From an uncultured Lachnospiraceae bacterium (GTDB taxonomy: Bacteria; Bacillota_A; Clostridia; Lachnospirales; Lachnospiraceae): 16,086 nt of DNA. Below are positions 1 to 7,013 of this stretch, piece after piece. Position 1 is the stretch's first letter; each line of letters opens with the position of its first letter. The notes beneath the pieces are model-generated. The model saw only the letters and a list, made by a program, of their open reading frames with translations. It did not search any database and was not told the DNA's origin. The translations under genes were made by a program, and so were the position numbers. The DNA lies in assembly GCA_905200565.1 (NCBI GenBank), contig CAJKKX010000014.1:1-16086 (forward strand). Direction: 5' to 3'.

Positions 1-393
1 GGCAGCCGCCAGGGACGCCAGATAAAGGTATGCTTTTTTCTGAACTCTCAAATATTTTCTTAAAATGTGATACGCAACAGGCGCTGCCAGACTCTGCAAA
101 ACCGCACAGAAAAGCAGACACGCGCGGTACAGCGCCTGCGGTTCGGAAATCATTCGGAAAAGCGGCGCCATCAGAATCGTCATGCCGCCTCCATAATAAT
201 GTTTTCCAAACGCCGTTGCCTCCGTCCAGTCAAGCCCTGCCATATATGCGCCCGCCGACATGGTGGACATCTCGTCCATCGGCGTCCGGAGCGCTCCTCC
301 CACTGTAAAAATCAGAATCACTCTCGGCAGCATAGCCAGCAGAAACAGAAGCAGCATATCCAGATATGGCCTGTATTTTTCCTTTCCTCTCAA
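1..393 (-). CDS. GT-C-like integral membrane protein, N-terminal part (cut by window edge)
   Basis: This is an open frame of 131 codons that runs off the left edge. The start is TTG at 393-391. AGGAGG (406-401), overlapping the stop of the upstream gene, lies 7 bases before it, and no in-frame ATG lies nearer. The visible protein has a first membrane helix at about residues 11-33. An acidic loop follows with Asp40-Glu41 in PMDEM, then AGLDW at 52-56 and YYGGG at 66-70, and hydrophobic helices at about 73-86 and 90-110. A first helix followed by an Asp-Glu loop is the pattern of GT-C glycosyltransferases that use lipid-linked sugars (PMT/ArnT type). Similar membrane proteins with a GLDW and YYG-type loop are known to me from clostridial genomes without an assigned role. 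It is the last visible gene of the long minus-strand operon, 14 bp after the preceding gene. A GT-C role is plausible, but the C-terminal two thirds is missing, so a polymerase or other membrane protein is not excluded. Confidence 0.7.
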   Translation of the reverse strand, partial: MRGKEKYRPYLDMLLLFLLAMLPRVILIFTVGGALRTPMDEMSTMSAGAYMAGLDWTEATAFGKHYYGGGMTILMAPLFRMISEPQALYRACLLFCAVLQSLAAPVAYHILRKYLRVQKKAYLYLASLAAA

Positions 394-396
394 AAT

Positions 397-406
397 CCTT
401 CCTCCT
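397..406 (-). promoter_or_regulatory. Ribosome binding site fixing a TTG start
   Basis: AGGAGG followed directly by AAGG precedes the TTG at 393-391. It begins inside the last codons and stop region of the upstream pyruvyltransferase-family gene. The strong match and 7-base spacing are the reason the edge gene is called from TTG. Confidence 0.7.
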
Positions 407-407
407 C

Positions 408-1598
408 TCACCGTCTCAAAAGCTTCTTCGCCAAAGGTTTGACTCTCTCCCGGACTGCATACTTTGCACTGGAAAGATTTCGGTTCAGAAAGCTTCCAAA
501 CCTGGCGCCTGCTCCCGGCTTTCTGCTCTTTCGCTCTCCCGCCAGCGCTTCGGCAAGCCATTTTCTCGAAAAAGCCCGCTGTTCTTCCAGAATGGCGTCC
601 ACCTTTGTATAATCCACATCCGCCAGAAGGGATTCCTTCTTTAAAATCTCCCCGGCGTCCGCCACATAGCGCCCCGTCAGTCCCAGCGTTCCCAGAAGCG
701 ACTCAAATCTTGAAGTGCCCCTTCCCGGATTTCCAATGGCAATAAAAGGCTTATGAAACAGGATTGCCATGCAGGTTCCGTGAAAGGAGTCCGTAATGAC
801 GAAATCACTGTTCTTAAAATAGTACAGCCAGTCCTCCACCTGTAAATTTTCAATGGTATTGTCAAGATTCAGCTTTTCCTTATTTGCCGGAAATTTCTGA
901 TACCAGCCGTCCAGCATATTCACCAGCCTTTTCCCCTTTTTCTCAGCCACATAAAGCAGCGCCTCCCGTTTTCCGGGCGTCGGATCCAGGATGTAGGTTG
1001 CTATGAACGGCTCTGTCTCTTCTCTGTGGGATTCTTTTGTCAGATTTCCCAGTACCTGGGGCTCGCACATCAGCACCGGGTCCAGCACGTGCGTGGCCTG
1101 CACGCCAAAGGTCTTTCGGCAGACGTCCACTCCCTCCGCCTCACGCACGGAAACCGCATCCATCCGGCGCATACAGCGCACTGCTTTCCTGGTAAATTCC
1201 CGCGGCGCACGGAACGTACCGGAACCAAACGAGGTCGCATAAGCAATCTTCTTTTTCGTATCGTCCGCAAAATCCAGAAAATAACTGTGCCCGAAAATTT
1301 TTGTCACGCCATAATTCCAGATCTGGTCGGACCCAAGTACAAACGTATCGCACATCTGATTCAGCTCCCCGATCTCCGAAACATGATAGGACTTGCTGAT
1401 CTGATAATGTTCTCTGGCAAATCGTATGGAATGACGTCCCTTCATTCTGCCGTCGTCCGGCTTTAATCTCGGCTGGTGCACCATCAGCACGCGATATCCC
1501 AGAGATTCGATCGTCTGTTCCAGCGCATAGTAAGTGGCGATGCTTCCATAATTGCACCCAAACCATACGCCCAATATTCCCACATCGTAATGTTCCAT
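408..1598 (-). CDS. Polysaccharide pyruvyltransferase family protein (first copy)
   Basis: This 396-residue protein belongs to the polysaccharide pyruvyltransferase family (PF04230). Characterised members transfer pyruvate from phosphoenolpyruvate to a sugar as a ketal, adding negative charge to a surface polymer. Visible motifs are NYGSI at residues 16-20, GSDQIWN at 89-95, SVRE at 150-153, LDP at 172-174, VEDWL at 254-258, TDSFHG at 269-274 and GRGTSRFESL at 292-301. These span the two Rossmann-like halves and the usual length. The last 50 residues are basic and have no match I recognise; they may lie at the membrane. The ATG is preceded by AGAGGG and AAGG. The gene starts 11 bp after the FrhB-like gene and is paralogous to the protein encoded at 3920-5191. 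The family assignment is secure, but the acceptor sugar is unknown, and some family members may do chemistry other than pyruvylation. Confidence 0.9.
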   Translation of the reverse strand: MEHYDVGILGVWFGCNYGSIATYYALEQTIESLGYRVLMVHQPRLKPDDGRMKGRHSIRFAREHYQISKSYHVSEIGELNQMCDTFVLGSDQIWNYGVTKIFGHSYFLDFADDTKKKIAYATSFGSGTFRAPREFTRKAVRCMRRMDAVSVREAEGVDVCRKTFGVQATHVLDPVLMCEPQVLGNLTKESHREETEPFIATYILDPTPGKREALLYVAEKKGKRLVNMLDGWYQKFPANKEKLNLDNTIENLQVEDWLYYFKNSDFVITDSFHGTCMAILFHKPFIAIGNPGRGTSRFESLLGTLGLTGRYVADAGEILKKESLLADVDYTKVDAILEEQRAFSRKWLAEALAGERKSRKPGAGARFGSFLNRNLSSAKYAVRERVKPLAKKLLRR

Positions 1599-1609
1599 CC
1601 TTTTTCCCT

Positions 1610-2797
1610 CTATCCTCTAAGCTTCTTTGCAGTCTTTATCACTTTTTCCGGCAGCATCCGTTTCACCCACTGTCTCGCAGCAGCCTTTTTCGAAAACTTC
1701 TGCCCGCTTGCCGTCTCCACGGCTTTCCGGAAGGACTGCTTTTTGTTTTCTTCAAAAAACTTTTCCCGCCCCTCCGGTATCCGAATCTTACTTCGGAACC
1801 GGTTATGCTTCAGGGTAAACTCCAGAGGCACCGGCTCGCAGAATTTCAGGAGCGGGCGAATCTTTTTCCAGATCTTTTCTCCCTTTTCACTGTTTAACAG
1901 TACCAGGGAAACGCCTTTGGCAGACGCAAAATCCGGATTATATTTCTCCACATGCCAGAAATCGCCAAGCGTCAGATCTCCCTGCCGCGGCGCAGGGGCG
2001 AAGGTACATTCCCCGCAGGAGCTTCGCAGCATGAGCGAACTGTGAAAGGCCCTCTCATACGCATCATTCTCCCGGTTTCCGACCACTCTTTTCCCATTTT
2101 TCAAGGTTGCGATGCAATGGTTGCAGTTATGCCCGAATTCCTTTGTCCGAAACTGAAAATCCGCCAGGTTCTTCCCATATGTTTCCGTCCGGTATTTCTG
2201 AAACACACCCGGCGACGGGACGCCGTGGCATACTACGTCAACGGTCAGCAGATTCTCATACTCCTTATTCAGAAATCCTTTCAGTCCTGCCACCTGGCAG
2301 GGAACACCGCCAAAAAGCACCTGTTTTCCTTCCTGCAAAAGCCCTTTGATCTCCCGGTAGACGGTCCCCACCCTGCTCTGCACATACTTGGAACCACGCA
2401 TTTTTTCCAGTTCTTCTATGGTACTTATGATTCTGTGTTCCGCTGAAAAATTTTCATCCAGCACGACGCCGCAGACACAGCCGCCCTGTTTCAGAACCGC
2501 TTCCGCCAGAAGCGTGAAGATTCCGCCGGAGGAGCTTTTCATCCGTATCTCATCCTCTGCATAAGCCGCAAAGCATTCCGGCTCTTTCTTATTTTTAAAT
2601 GCCGGCGTCAGCTCCGGACAGGTGCGCACGCATTTTCCGCAATGAATGCAGATTTCCTCGTTTACCTGCGGATAAAGAAAGCCGTCCTCATTTTCTTCCA
2701 TCCCGATCGCGTTTACCGGACAGGAATTCAAACATGCCGCGCAGCCGCAGCACCGCTCTTTCGGCAAAATCCGAATATTTTTACCTTCCCTGGCCAT
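1610..2797 (-). CDS. FrhB-like ferredoxin/flavin oxidoreductase (coenzyme F420 hydrogenase beta-subunit family)
   Basis: The protein has 395 residues. Its N-terminus carries two classical [4Fe-4S] motifs: Cys16-x2-Cys19-x2-Cys22-x3-Cys26-Pro, and Cys50-x2-Cys53-x2-Cys56-x3-Cys60-Pro. The rest matches the FrhB/FdhB N- and C-terminal domains (PF04422, PF04432): SSGGIFT at 88-94, FGGVPCQVAGL at 162-172, VVCHGVPSP at 188-196, a CGEC pair at 261-264 and GDLTLGDFW at 273-281. The extra cysteines (167, 190, 261, 264) suggest a further cluster or metal site. FrhB binds FAD and reduces F420, but nothing here indicates F420 biosynthesis, so the electron acceptor is unknown. Such proteins often sit beside pyruvyltransferase-family genes in surface polysaccharide loci, as here, with a gap of 11 bp to the next gene and 12 bp from glf. 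A start at ATG 2797 is supported by AAAGGA 6 bases upstream. The fold is certain; the reaction is not. Confidence 0.9.
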   Translation of the reverse strand: MAREGKNIRILPKERCCGCAACLNSCPVNAIGMEENEDGFLYPQVNEEICIHCGKCVRTCPELTPAFKNKKEPECFAAYAEDEIRMKSSSGGIFTLLAEAVLKQGGCVCGVVLDENFSAEHRIISTIEELEKMRGSKYVQSRVGTVYREIKGLLQEGKQVLFGGVPCQVAGLKGFLNKEYENLLTVDVVCHGVPSPGVFQKYRTETYGKNLADFQFRTKEFGHNCNHCIATLKNGKRVVGNRENDAYERAFHSSLMLRSSCGECTFAPAPRQGDLTLGDFWHVEKYNPDFASAKGVSLVLLNSEKGEKIWKKIRPLLKFCEPVPLEFTLKHNRFRSKIRIPEGREKFFEENKKQSFRKAVETASGQKFSKKAAARQWVKRMLPEKVIKTAKKLRG

Positions 2798-2809
2798 CTC
2801 TTTTCCTTT

Positions 2810-3910
2810 CTACGCCAATTCTTTCTTTACCAGCTTCAAAGCCGCTTCGATTACCTTATCCATATCGTAATATTTGTAATCGCCCAGGCGCCCGCCGAAG
2901 ATCACCTTTTCTTCCCTGTCCGCCAGTGCGCGGTACTGCGCAAACAGTTCATTATTCTTCTCGTCATTTATTGGGTAATACGGCTCGATTCCCGGTTTCC
3001 ATTCCGAAGAGTACTCCCTGGAAATGATCGTTACCGGCTGCTTCCCGAACTCAAAATGCTTATGCTCGATGATTCTCGTATACGGTACTTCCCTGTCCGT
3101 ATAATTCACAACGGCATTTCCCTGATAATTCTCCATATCCAGCTTTTCCGTCTCAAAGCGCACCGTACGGTACTGAAGCGTTCCCAGCTTATAACCATAA
3201 AACTCATCAATCATTCCGGTAAACAGTGTTTTATCCGCAACATCAGGATTTTCCTGAATGAAATCAAAATAATCCGTATTCAGCTTCACCGGAATGCCAT
3301 CCAGCATCTTTTCCACAATCTTCGTATATCCGCCAATGGGGATTCCCTGATAACGGTCGTTGAAATAATTATTGTCATACATAAAACGGAACGGCAGACG
3401 CTTAATGATAAATGCGGGAAGCTCCGTACACGGGCGTCCCCACTGTTTTTCGGTATAGCCCTTGATCAGCTTTTCATAAACATCTCTTCCCGCCAGAGAC
3501 AGCGCCTGTTCCTCCAGATTCTTCGGCTCTGTAATATTCAGCTCCGCCCGCTGCTGTTCGATCTTTTCCTTCGCTTCCGCCGGAGTCCTGATGCCCCACA
3601 TCTTGCTGAACGTGTTCATATTAAACGGCAGATTATACAATTCATCCTGATATACTGCCACCGGAGAATTGATATAATGATTAAATTCCACGAACTGGTT
3701 CACATAATCCCACACCTCTTTGTTGCTGGTATGAAAAATGTGCGCGCCATACCGGTGAACACGAATGCCCTCCACATCCTCACAGTAAATATTTCCGGCG
3801 ATATGATCTCTCTTATCAATGACAAGGCAGGTCTTTCCCGCCTTCTTCGCCTCATAAGCAAACACGGCTCCATAAAGCCCCGCTCCTACTACCAGATAAT
3901 CGTATTTCAT
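2810..3910 (-). CDS. glf: UDP-galactopyranose mutase
   Basis: This 366-residue FAD enzyme of the cytoplasm converts UDP-galactopyranose to UDP-galactofuranose, the donor for Galf-containing glycans. The N-terminus has the dinucleotide-binding VGAGLYGAVFA at residues 8-18 and the family hallmark RYGAHIFHT at about 53-61. Other family landmarks are WGRPCTELPAFIIKRLPFR-type residues in the middle, GIPIGGYTKI, and FGGRLGDYKYYDMD at about 338-351, whose arginine contacts the substrate in characterised mutases. Length is typical for bacterial Glf. The ATG at 3910 has AGGAGG 5 bases upstream, overlapping the TAG of the preceding gene. It lies in the same operon as a GlfT2-like transferase (5181-6992), which makes the Galf pathway assignment mutually supporting. 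No truncation or missing key residue is seen. Confidence 0.97.
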   Translation of the reverse strand: MKYDYLVVGAGLYGAVFAYEAKKAGKTCLVIDKRDHIAGNIYCEDVEGIRVHRYGAHIFHTSNKEVWDYVNQFVEFNHYINSPVAVYQDELYNLPFNMNTFSKMWGIRTPAEAKEKIEQQRAELNITEPKNLEEQALSLAGRDVYEKLIKGYTEKQWGRPCTELPAFIIKRLPFRFMYDNNYFNDRYQGIPIGGYTKIVEKMLDGIPVKLNTDYFDFIQENPDVADKTLFTGMIDEFYGYKLGTLQYRTVRFETEKLDMENYQGNAVVNYTDREVPYTRIIEHKHFEFGKQPVTIISREYSSEWKPGIEPYYPINDEKNNELFAQYRALADREEKVIFGGRLGDYKYYDMDKVIEAALKLVKKELA

Positions 3911-3919
3911 ATTAACCTC

Positions 3920-5191
3920 CTATTTTTCTTTTCGGAATATCTTCCGATACATCCGTTTCATCCCACGGTAACCCTTTGCCGCAAGATCATGCAGCGGCCG
4001 CTTCGGGGCCGTATATTGATTTCCCTTTTCTCCCACTGGCAGCACAGGTGCTCTTAACGCCTCCCCAAGCCACTCCAGGGAACGCTTTTTCTCACGCTCC
4101 AGAATCTGACCGATCTTTCCATAATCCGGCTCCGCCAGCAGTTCCTCCCGCCTTTGTATTTCAAGAGGGTCTTTCACAAACCGGTCTCTGACGCCAAATA
4201 CTTTTCCCAGCGATTCAAACCTTGAAATCCCCCTCCCCTCATTTTCGATACAGACAAAGGGTTTCTCATTCAGAATCGCAAAGCTTGCCCCGTGGCAGGA
4301 ATCTGTAAGCAGATACCTGCAATTTTCGATATAGTATAACCAATCCTCCACCTGTAGATTCTCCGCCACAGGAGACAGATCTGCCTTTTTCTTATTTTCC
4401 TCAAAATTCGCCATTGTCCCATCCAGAAGAACCACCAGCGGAAGGCCAAGCCTTTCGGACAAATATTCGGCCGCCTTTTTCTTTTCCGGATTTCCATCCA
4501 GAAGATAGACGGCAATATAATCGCCTTTCACCAGCGGATGGCGTGCGGCCTCTGACTTTTCGGCCAGCTCTTCGTAAATTCCCTTCTCCATAAGGAACAC
4601 CGGGTCCAGCACACGGGTCGCCTGCAAGCCGAACGTACGGTTTACCACCCCGACTGCGTCCTCCTCCCGCACGGAAATCCGGTCAAACTTTTCCAGATAC
4701 TTCCTGGTAACGGCGATCTCTTCCTCCGGTGCGAAAAACCCCGGATGCCCAAAAGATGCGGCATAGGAAATTCTGCGCTTCTCATCCTCCAGAAAATTAA
4801 AGAAAAGCCCTCCTCTGTAATGGCGGCTGATGCCATAATTCCATACCTGATCAGAGCCTATCACAAAAGTGTCCGCATATGGATTTAGCTCCCGCATTTC
4901 ACGGAAGCCAAAAACAGGCGTAATCGCCTCGTAATGTTCTTTTGCAAATCTTCTGCCATGAGAATGATAAATGGGCGCGTCCGGCTGAAATCCCGGACGG
5001 TCAATCATCGTGACCGAATATCCCATCCCCTTTATGGCCCGGTACAGGGCGTAATAGGTCATGATGCTGCCGTAATTCCAGCTCCACCATAACCCAAACA
5101 CCGCCACATCTTTTTTCTCTGTCTGCTTATCCAAAGTTTCCTGCTCCTCCAAAGTTTTCTTCTCTTCTAAAGCTTCCTTCTTATAACTCAA
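3920..5191 (-). CDS. Polysaccharide pyruvyltransferase family protein (second copy, with N-terminal repeats)
   Basis: This 423-residue protein is of the PF04230 family and clearly paralogous to the one at 408-1598. Shared landmarks are NYGSI at residues 39-43, GSDQVWN at 112-118, SVREED at 173-178, LDP at 195-197, NLQVEDWLYY at 278-287, DSCHG at 297-301 and GRGISRFESL at 319-328. Its expected role is transfer of pyruvate from phosphoenolpyruvate onto a sugar of the polymer. It has about 27 extra residues at the N-terminus, made mostly of three charged six-residue repeats absent from the other copy. The start used is TTG at 5191, which overlaps the end of the galactofuranosyltransferase gene by 11 bp and has GGAG 8 bases upstream (5203-5200). 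A later start is possible: GGAGGAG in the middle repeat precedes the TTG codon at 5134. The family is certain; start position and acceptor are not. Confidence 0.9.
   Translation of the reverse strand: MSYKKEALEEKKTLEEQETLDKQTEKKDVAVFGLWWSWNYGSIMTYYALYRAIKGMGYSVTMIDRPGFQPDAPIYHSHGRRFAKEHYEAITPVFGFREMRELNPYADTFVIGSDQVWNYGISRHYRGGLFFNFLEDEKRRISYAASFGHPGFFAPEEEIAVTRKYLEKFDRISVREEDAVGVVNRTFGLQATRVLDPVFLMEKGIYEELAEKSEAARHPLVKGDYIAVYLLDGNPEKKKAAEYLSERLGLPLVVLLDGTMANFEENKKKADLSPVAENLQVEDWLYYIENCRYLLTDSCHGASFAILNEKPFVCIENEGRGISRFESLGKVFGVRDRFVKDPLEIQRREELLAEPDYGKIGQILEREKKRSLEWLGEALRAPVLPVGEKGNQYTAPKRPLHDLAAKGYRGMKRMYRKIFRKEK
5123..5176 (-). repeat. Three tandem 18-bp in-frame repeats (hexapeptide repeat)
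   Basis: Units lie at 5123-5140, 5141-5158 and 5159-5176 and encode, in order of translation, EALEEK, KTLEEQ and ETLDKQ (residues 6-23 of the pyruvyltransferase-family protein). By eye the last two translated units match at 15 of 18 bases; the first is more diverged (13 of 18 against the third). As each unit is 18 bp, gain or loss of one would keep the frame. The peptide is charged with a leucine every six residues, so a short helix is likely. The middle unit also contains a GGAGGAG ribosome-binding-like sequence. Confidence 0.85.
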
Positions 5192-6992
5192 GGTATTTTC
5201 TCCAGAAATCCAGGCTGGTCATTTCACGGTAATGATCATGGTAAGACTGCTTCGCAGCCTCATACTCCTTATCCATCCGGCGCATGATACGGAACAGATT
5301 CTTATAACACTGTATCATCCGTTTCAGGCTCCGCTTTGTGGACGTGGAATTTCCTGCCGCATCCGTCATGATGACCTCGGAAAGACGGAACATCTTATAA
5401 ATATTGTTGTACGGGGGGACGACCGGCACTTTTCCTTTTTTCGACGGAAGAATATAGCCGTTGATAAACAAAAGGTGAACCAGCTTCTTCCATACCGGTA
5501 TAAAGTCCGATTTATCCGGTGTGATCAGTTTGTCCCAGTCATAATCCTCTTCTGTAATCCCTTTATATCCAAGATAGGCTTCCTTTGGCTTCGTCTTATA
5601 ATTCAGGCTGCCGACCTCTGCATGAAGCGCCACCGGCTCCTGTTTCATAAACCAGTCGGCGCCCTTCAAAAAGTCCTCCATCCCCCGGATATTCATATCC
5701 ACGTACTGATAACGGTATTTCGCAATGTTCGAGCTGGCCCATTTCATAAGCATGACTTTCATCTGCTTTGCCCCATAGTCCGGATAGTGAATGGCGTTTA
5801 CGATACAGTGATTTCGGATATCGTAATATTCCATCGTGCCGGAGACTTTATTTTCAAATGCTTCATGCCATACGCCCACACCATTCAGATAGATAAAGCC
5901 TTTTCCTGTCCGCAGGCCGTATTCCACATCATCTCTGTGAATAAACAGCGGCAGCGGAAGATTCTCCTTATCGATCACAGAGAGAGGAATACAGCAGTAC
6001 CACCAGCCCGCATATTCCACTTTCTCCGTCTCTTCTTCATTTAAAAGCAATACTTTTCGATCTCTTAAGTCTACCTTATGCTTGAGCGCTTCAATCTTCC
6101 CCTCATTCCACTGAGCCCCTTCTTCATATTGGAGATATGGTTTGTTTAACTGGAGAATCGATCCTGCCAGTGTAAAATCTTTGTATTCTTCCTTCAGAAA
6201 TGACAGAAACAGAAACGTCGTCTCCAGACTTGCCGGCTCAATCATGGCGTCGTCATCCATCAGAAGCACATGGCTGATGTCGCGCTCCTTCGCCCGGCTC
6301 ATCGCTTCGATGATTCCGCGGGTGAAGCCGCCCACGCCGCCTGCATTTTTATTCGGTGTAATCTTCACAAAATCTCCATCTGCCACGGAAGAATCGAGCG
6401 TCTTTGCGTTATCGGAAATGTGTACATACAGATGGCGGTACAGAGGAGACCTGGGGTTTTCAAGAATCTGCCGTTTCAAAAGCTCCAGATTCCGGTAAAC
6501 ATACTGCTCTCTCTTAAACGTACAGATCGCCGCCATGATATTTACTTTCAGATCAGAGGGCATCAGGTTTTCACAAAAGTAATGGCCTCCAAAGATCACA
6601 CTGTCCTCTGCCAGTGACAGACAGCGGAACGAAAAAATTCCTTCCGGACGGTTCTCGCCAAAATCAAACCTTGCCTCCATCCTTTCCGAAGCAAAAATTT
6701 CCCGGCTCTCCAGAATCTCTTCTTTTACTTCTCCATCCTGCAAATACTGATAAACCATTTCCACCGAGAAGCTCCCCTGAAATTCCAGGGAAAGCTGTAC
6801 TCTGCTTACAACGGTATATTTTCCCCATTTTCCCGTAGAAAAGCCATTAAAATAAGTATCAAATCCAACGCTGCCGTTCAGCCCGCATTTCAGGCTTCCG
6901 TCTTCTCCTACGGTTATCTTTTCATCTCTGCGGTAATACAATTCTTCTGCTGCTTCCATCCCGGAAGGCAATAAGATCCTTTTTAAATCCAT
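5181..6992 (-). CDS. Galactofuranosyltransferase, GlfT2-like
   Basis: This 603-residue protein has the architecture of mycobacterial GlfT2: an N-terminal beta-rich domain (about 1-145), a GT-A catalytic domain (about 150-400) and a helical C-terminal region. Diagnostic residues are ICTFKRE at 156-162, SDNA at 193-196, NAGGVGGFTRG at 216-226, the metal-binding DDDA at 246-249, HRDDVEYGLR at 352-361 (compare WDDAEYGLR in GlfT2) and GVWHE at 373-377, whose histidine matches the GlfT2 metal ligand. The expected reaction is transfer of galactofuranose from UDP-Galf to the growing chain at the cytoplasmic face; GlfT2 is processive, and whether this one is cannot be read from sequence. The operon contains glf, which makes its donor. 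A start at ATG 6992 has AGGAG 5 bases upstream, 21 bp after the ABC ATPase gene. The product linkage is unknown. Confidence 0.9.
   Translation of the reverse strand: MDLKRILLPSGMEAAEELYYRRDEKITVGEDGSLKCGLNGSVGFDTYFNGFSTGKWGKYTVVSRVQLSLEFQGSFSVEMVYQYLQDGEVKEEILESREIFASERMEARFDFGENRPEGIFSFRCLSLAEDSVIFGGHYFCENLMPSDLKVNIMAAICTFKREQYVYRNLELLKRQILENPRSPLYRHLYVHISDNAKTLDSSVADGDFVKITPNKNAGGVGGFTRGIIEAMSRAKERDISHVLLMDDDAMIEPASLETTFLFLSFLKEEYKDFTLAGSILQLNKPYLQYEEGAQWNEGKIEALKHKVDLRDRKVLLLNEEETEKVEYAGWWYCCIPLSVIDKENLPLPLFIHRDDVEYGLRTGKGFIYLNGVGVWHEAFENKVSGTMEYYDIRNHCIVNAIHYPDYGAKQMKVMLMKWASSNIAKYRYQYVDMNIRGMEDFLKGADWFMKQEPVALHAEVGSLNYKTKPKEAYLGYKGITEEDYDWDKLITPDKSDFIPVWKKLVHLLFINGYILPSKKGKVPVVPPYNNIYKMFRLSEVIMTDAAGNSTSTKRSLKRMIQCYKNLFRIMRRMDKEYEAAKQSYHDHYREMTSLDFWRKYLEL
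5200..5203 (-). promoter_or_regulatory. Ribosome binding site for the TTG start at 5191
   Basis: GGAG followed by AAAA lies inside the last codons of the galactofuranosyltransferase gene, 8 bases before the TTG. It is weaker than the AGGAGG sites of neighbouring genes, and together with the 11-bp overlap it suggests coupled translation. Confidence 0.5.
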
Positions 6993-7013
6993 ATTATCTC
7001 CTGTCTTTTCCCT

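Noticed and set aside
2642..4057. Long plus-strand open frame of 471 codons
   Set aside because: It runs antisense to glf and the start of the FrhB-like gene, has no ribosome binding site, and its product is an Ile/His/Arg-rich shadow without any family pattern. glf on the other strand is unmistakable.
408..5191. Possible recombination between the two pyruvyltransferase-family genes
   Set aside because: The paralogues are too diverged at the level I can compare for long identical stretches; no hybrid or direct repeat of useful length was seen.
5232..6044. Plus-strand open frame of 270 codons
   Set aside because: It is antisense to the galactofuranosyltransferase gene, whose catalytic motifs are intact; there is no start signal or recognisable motif.
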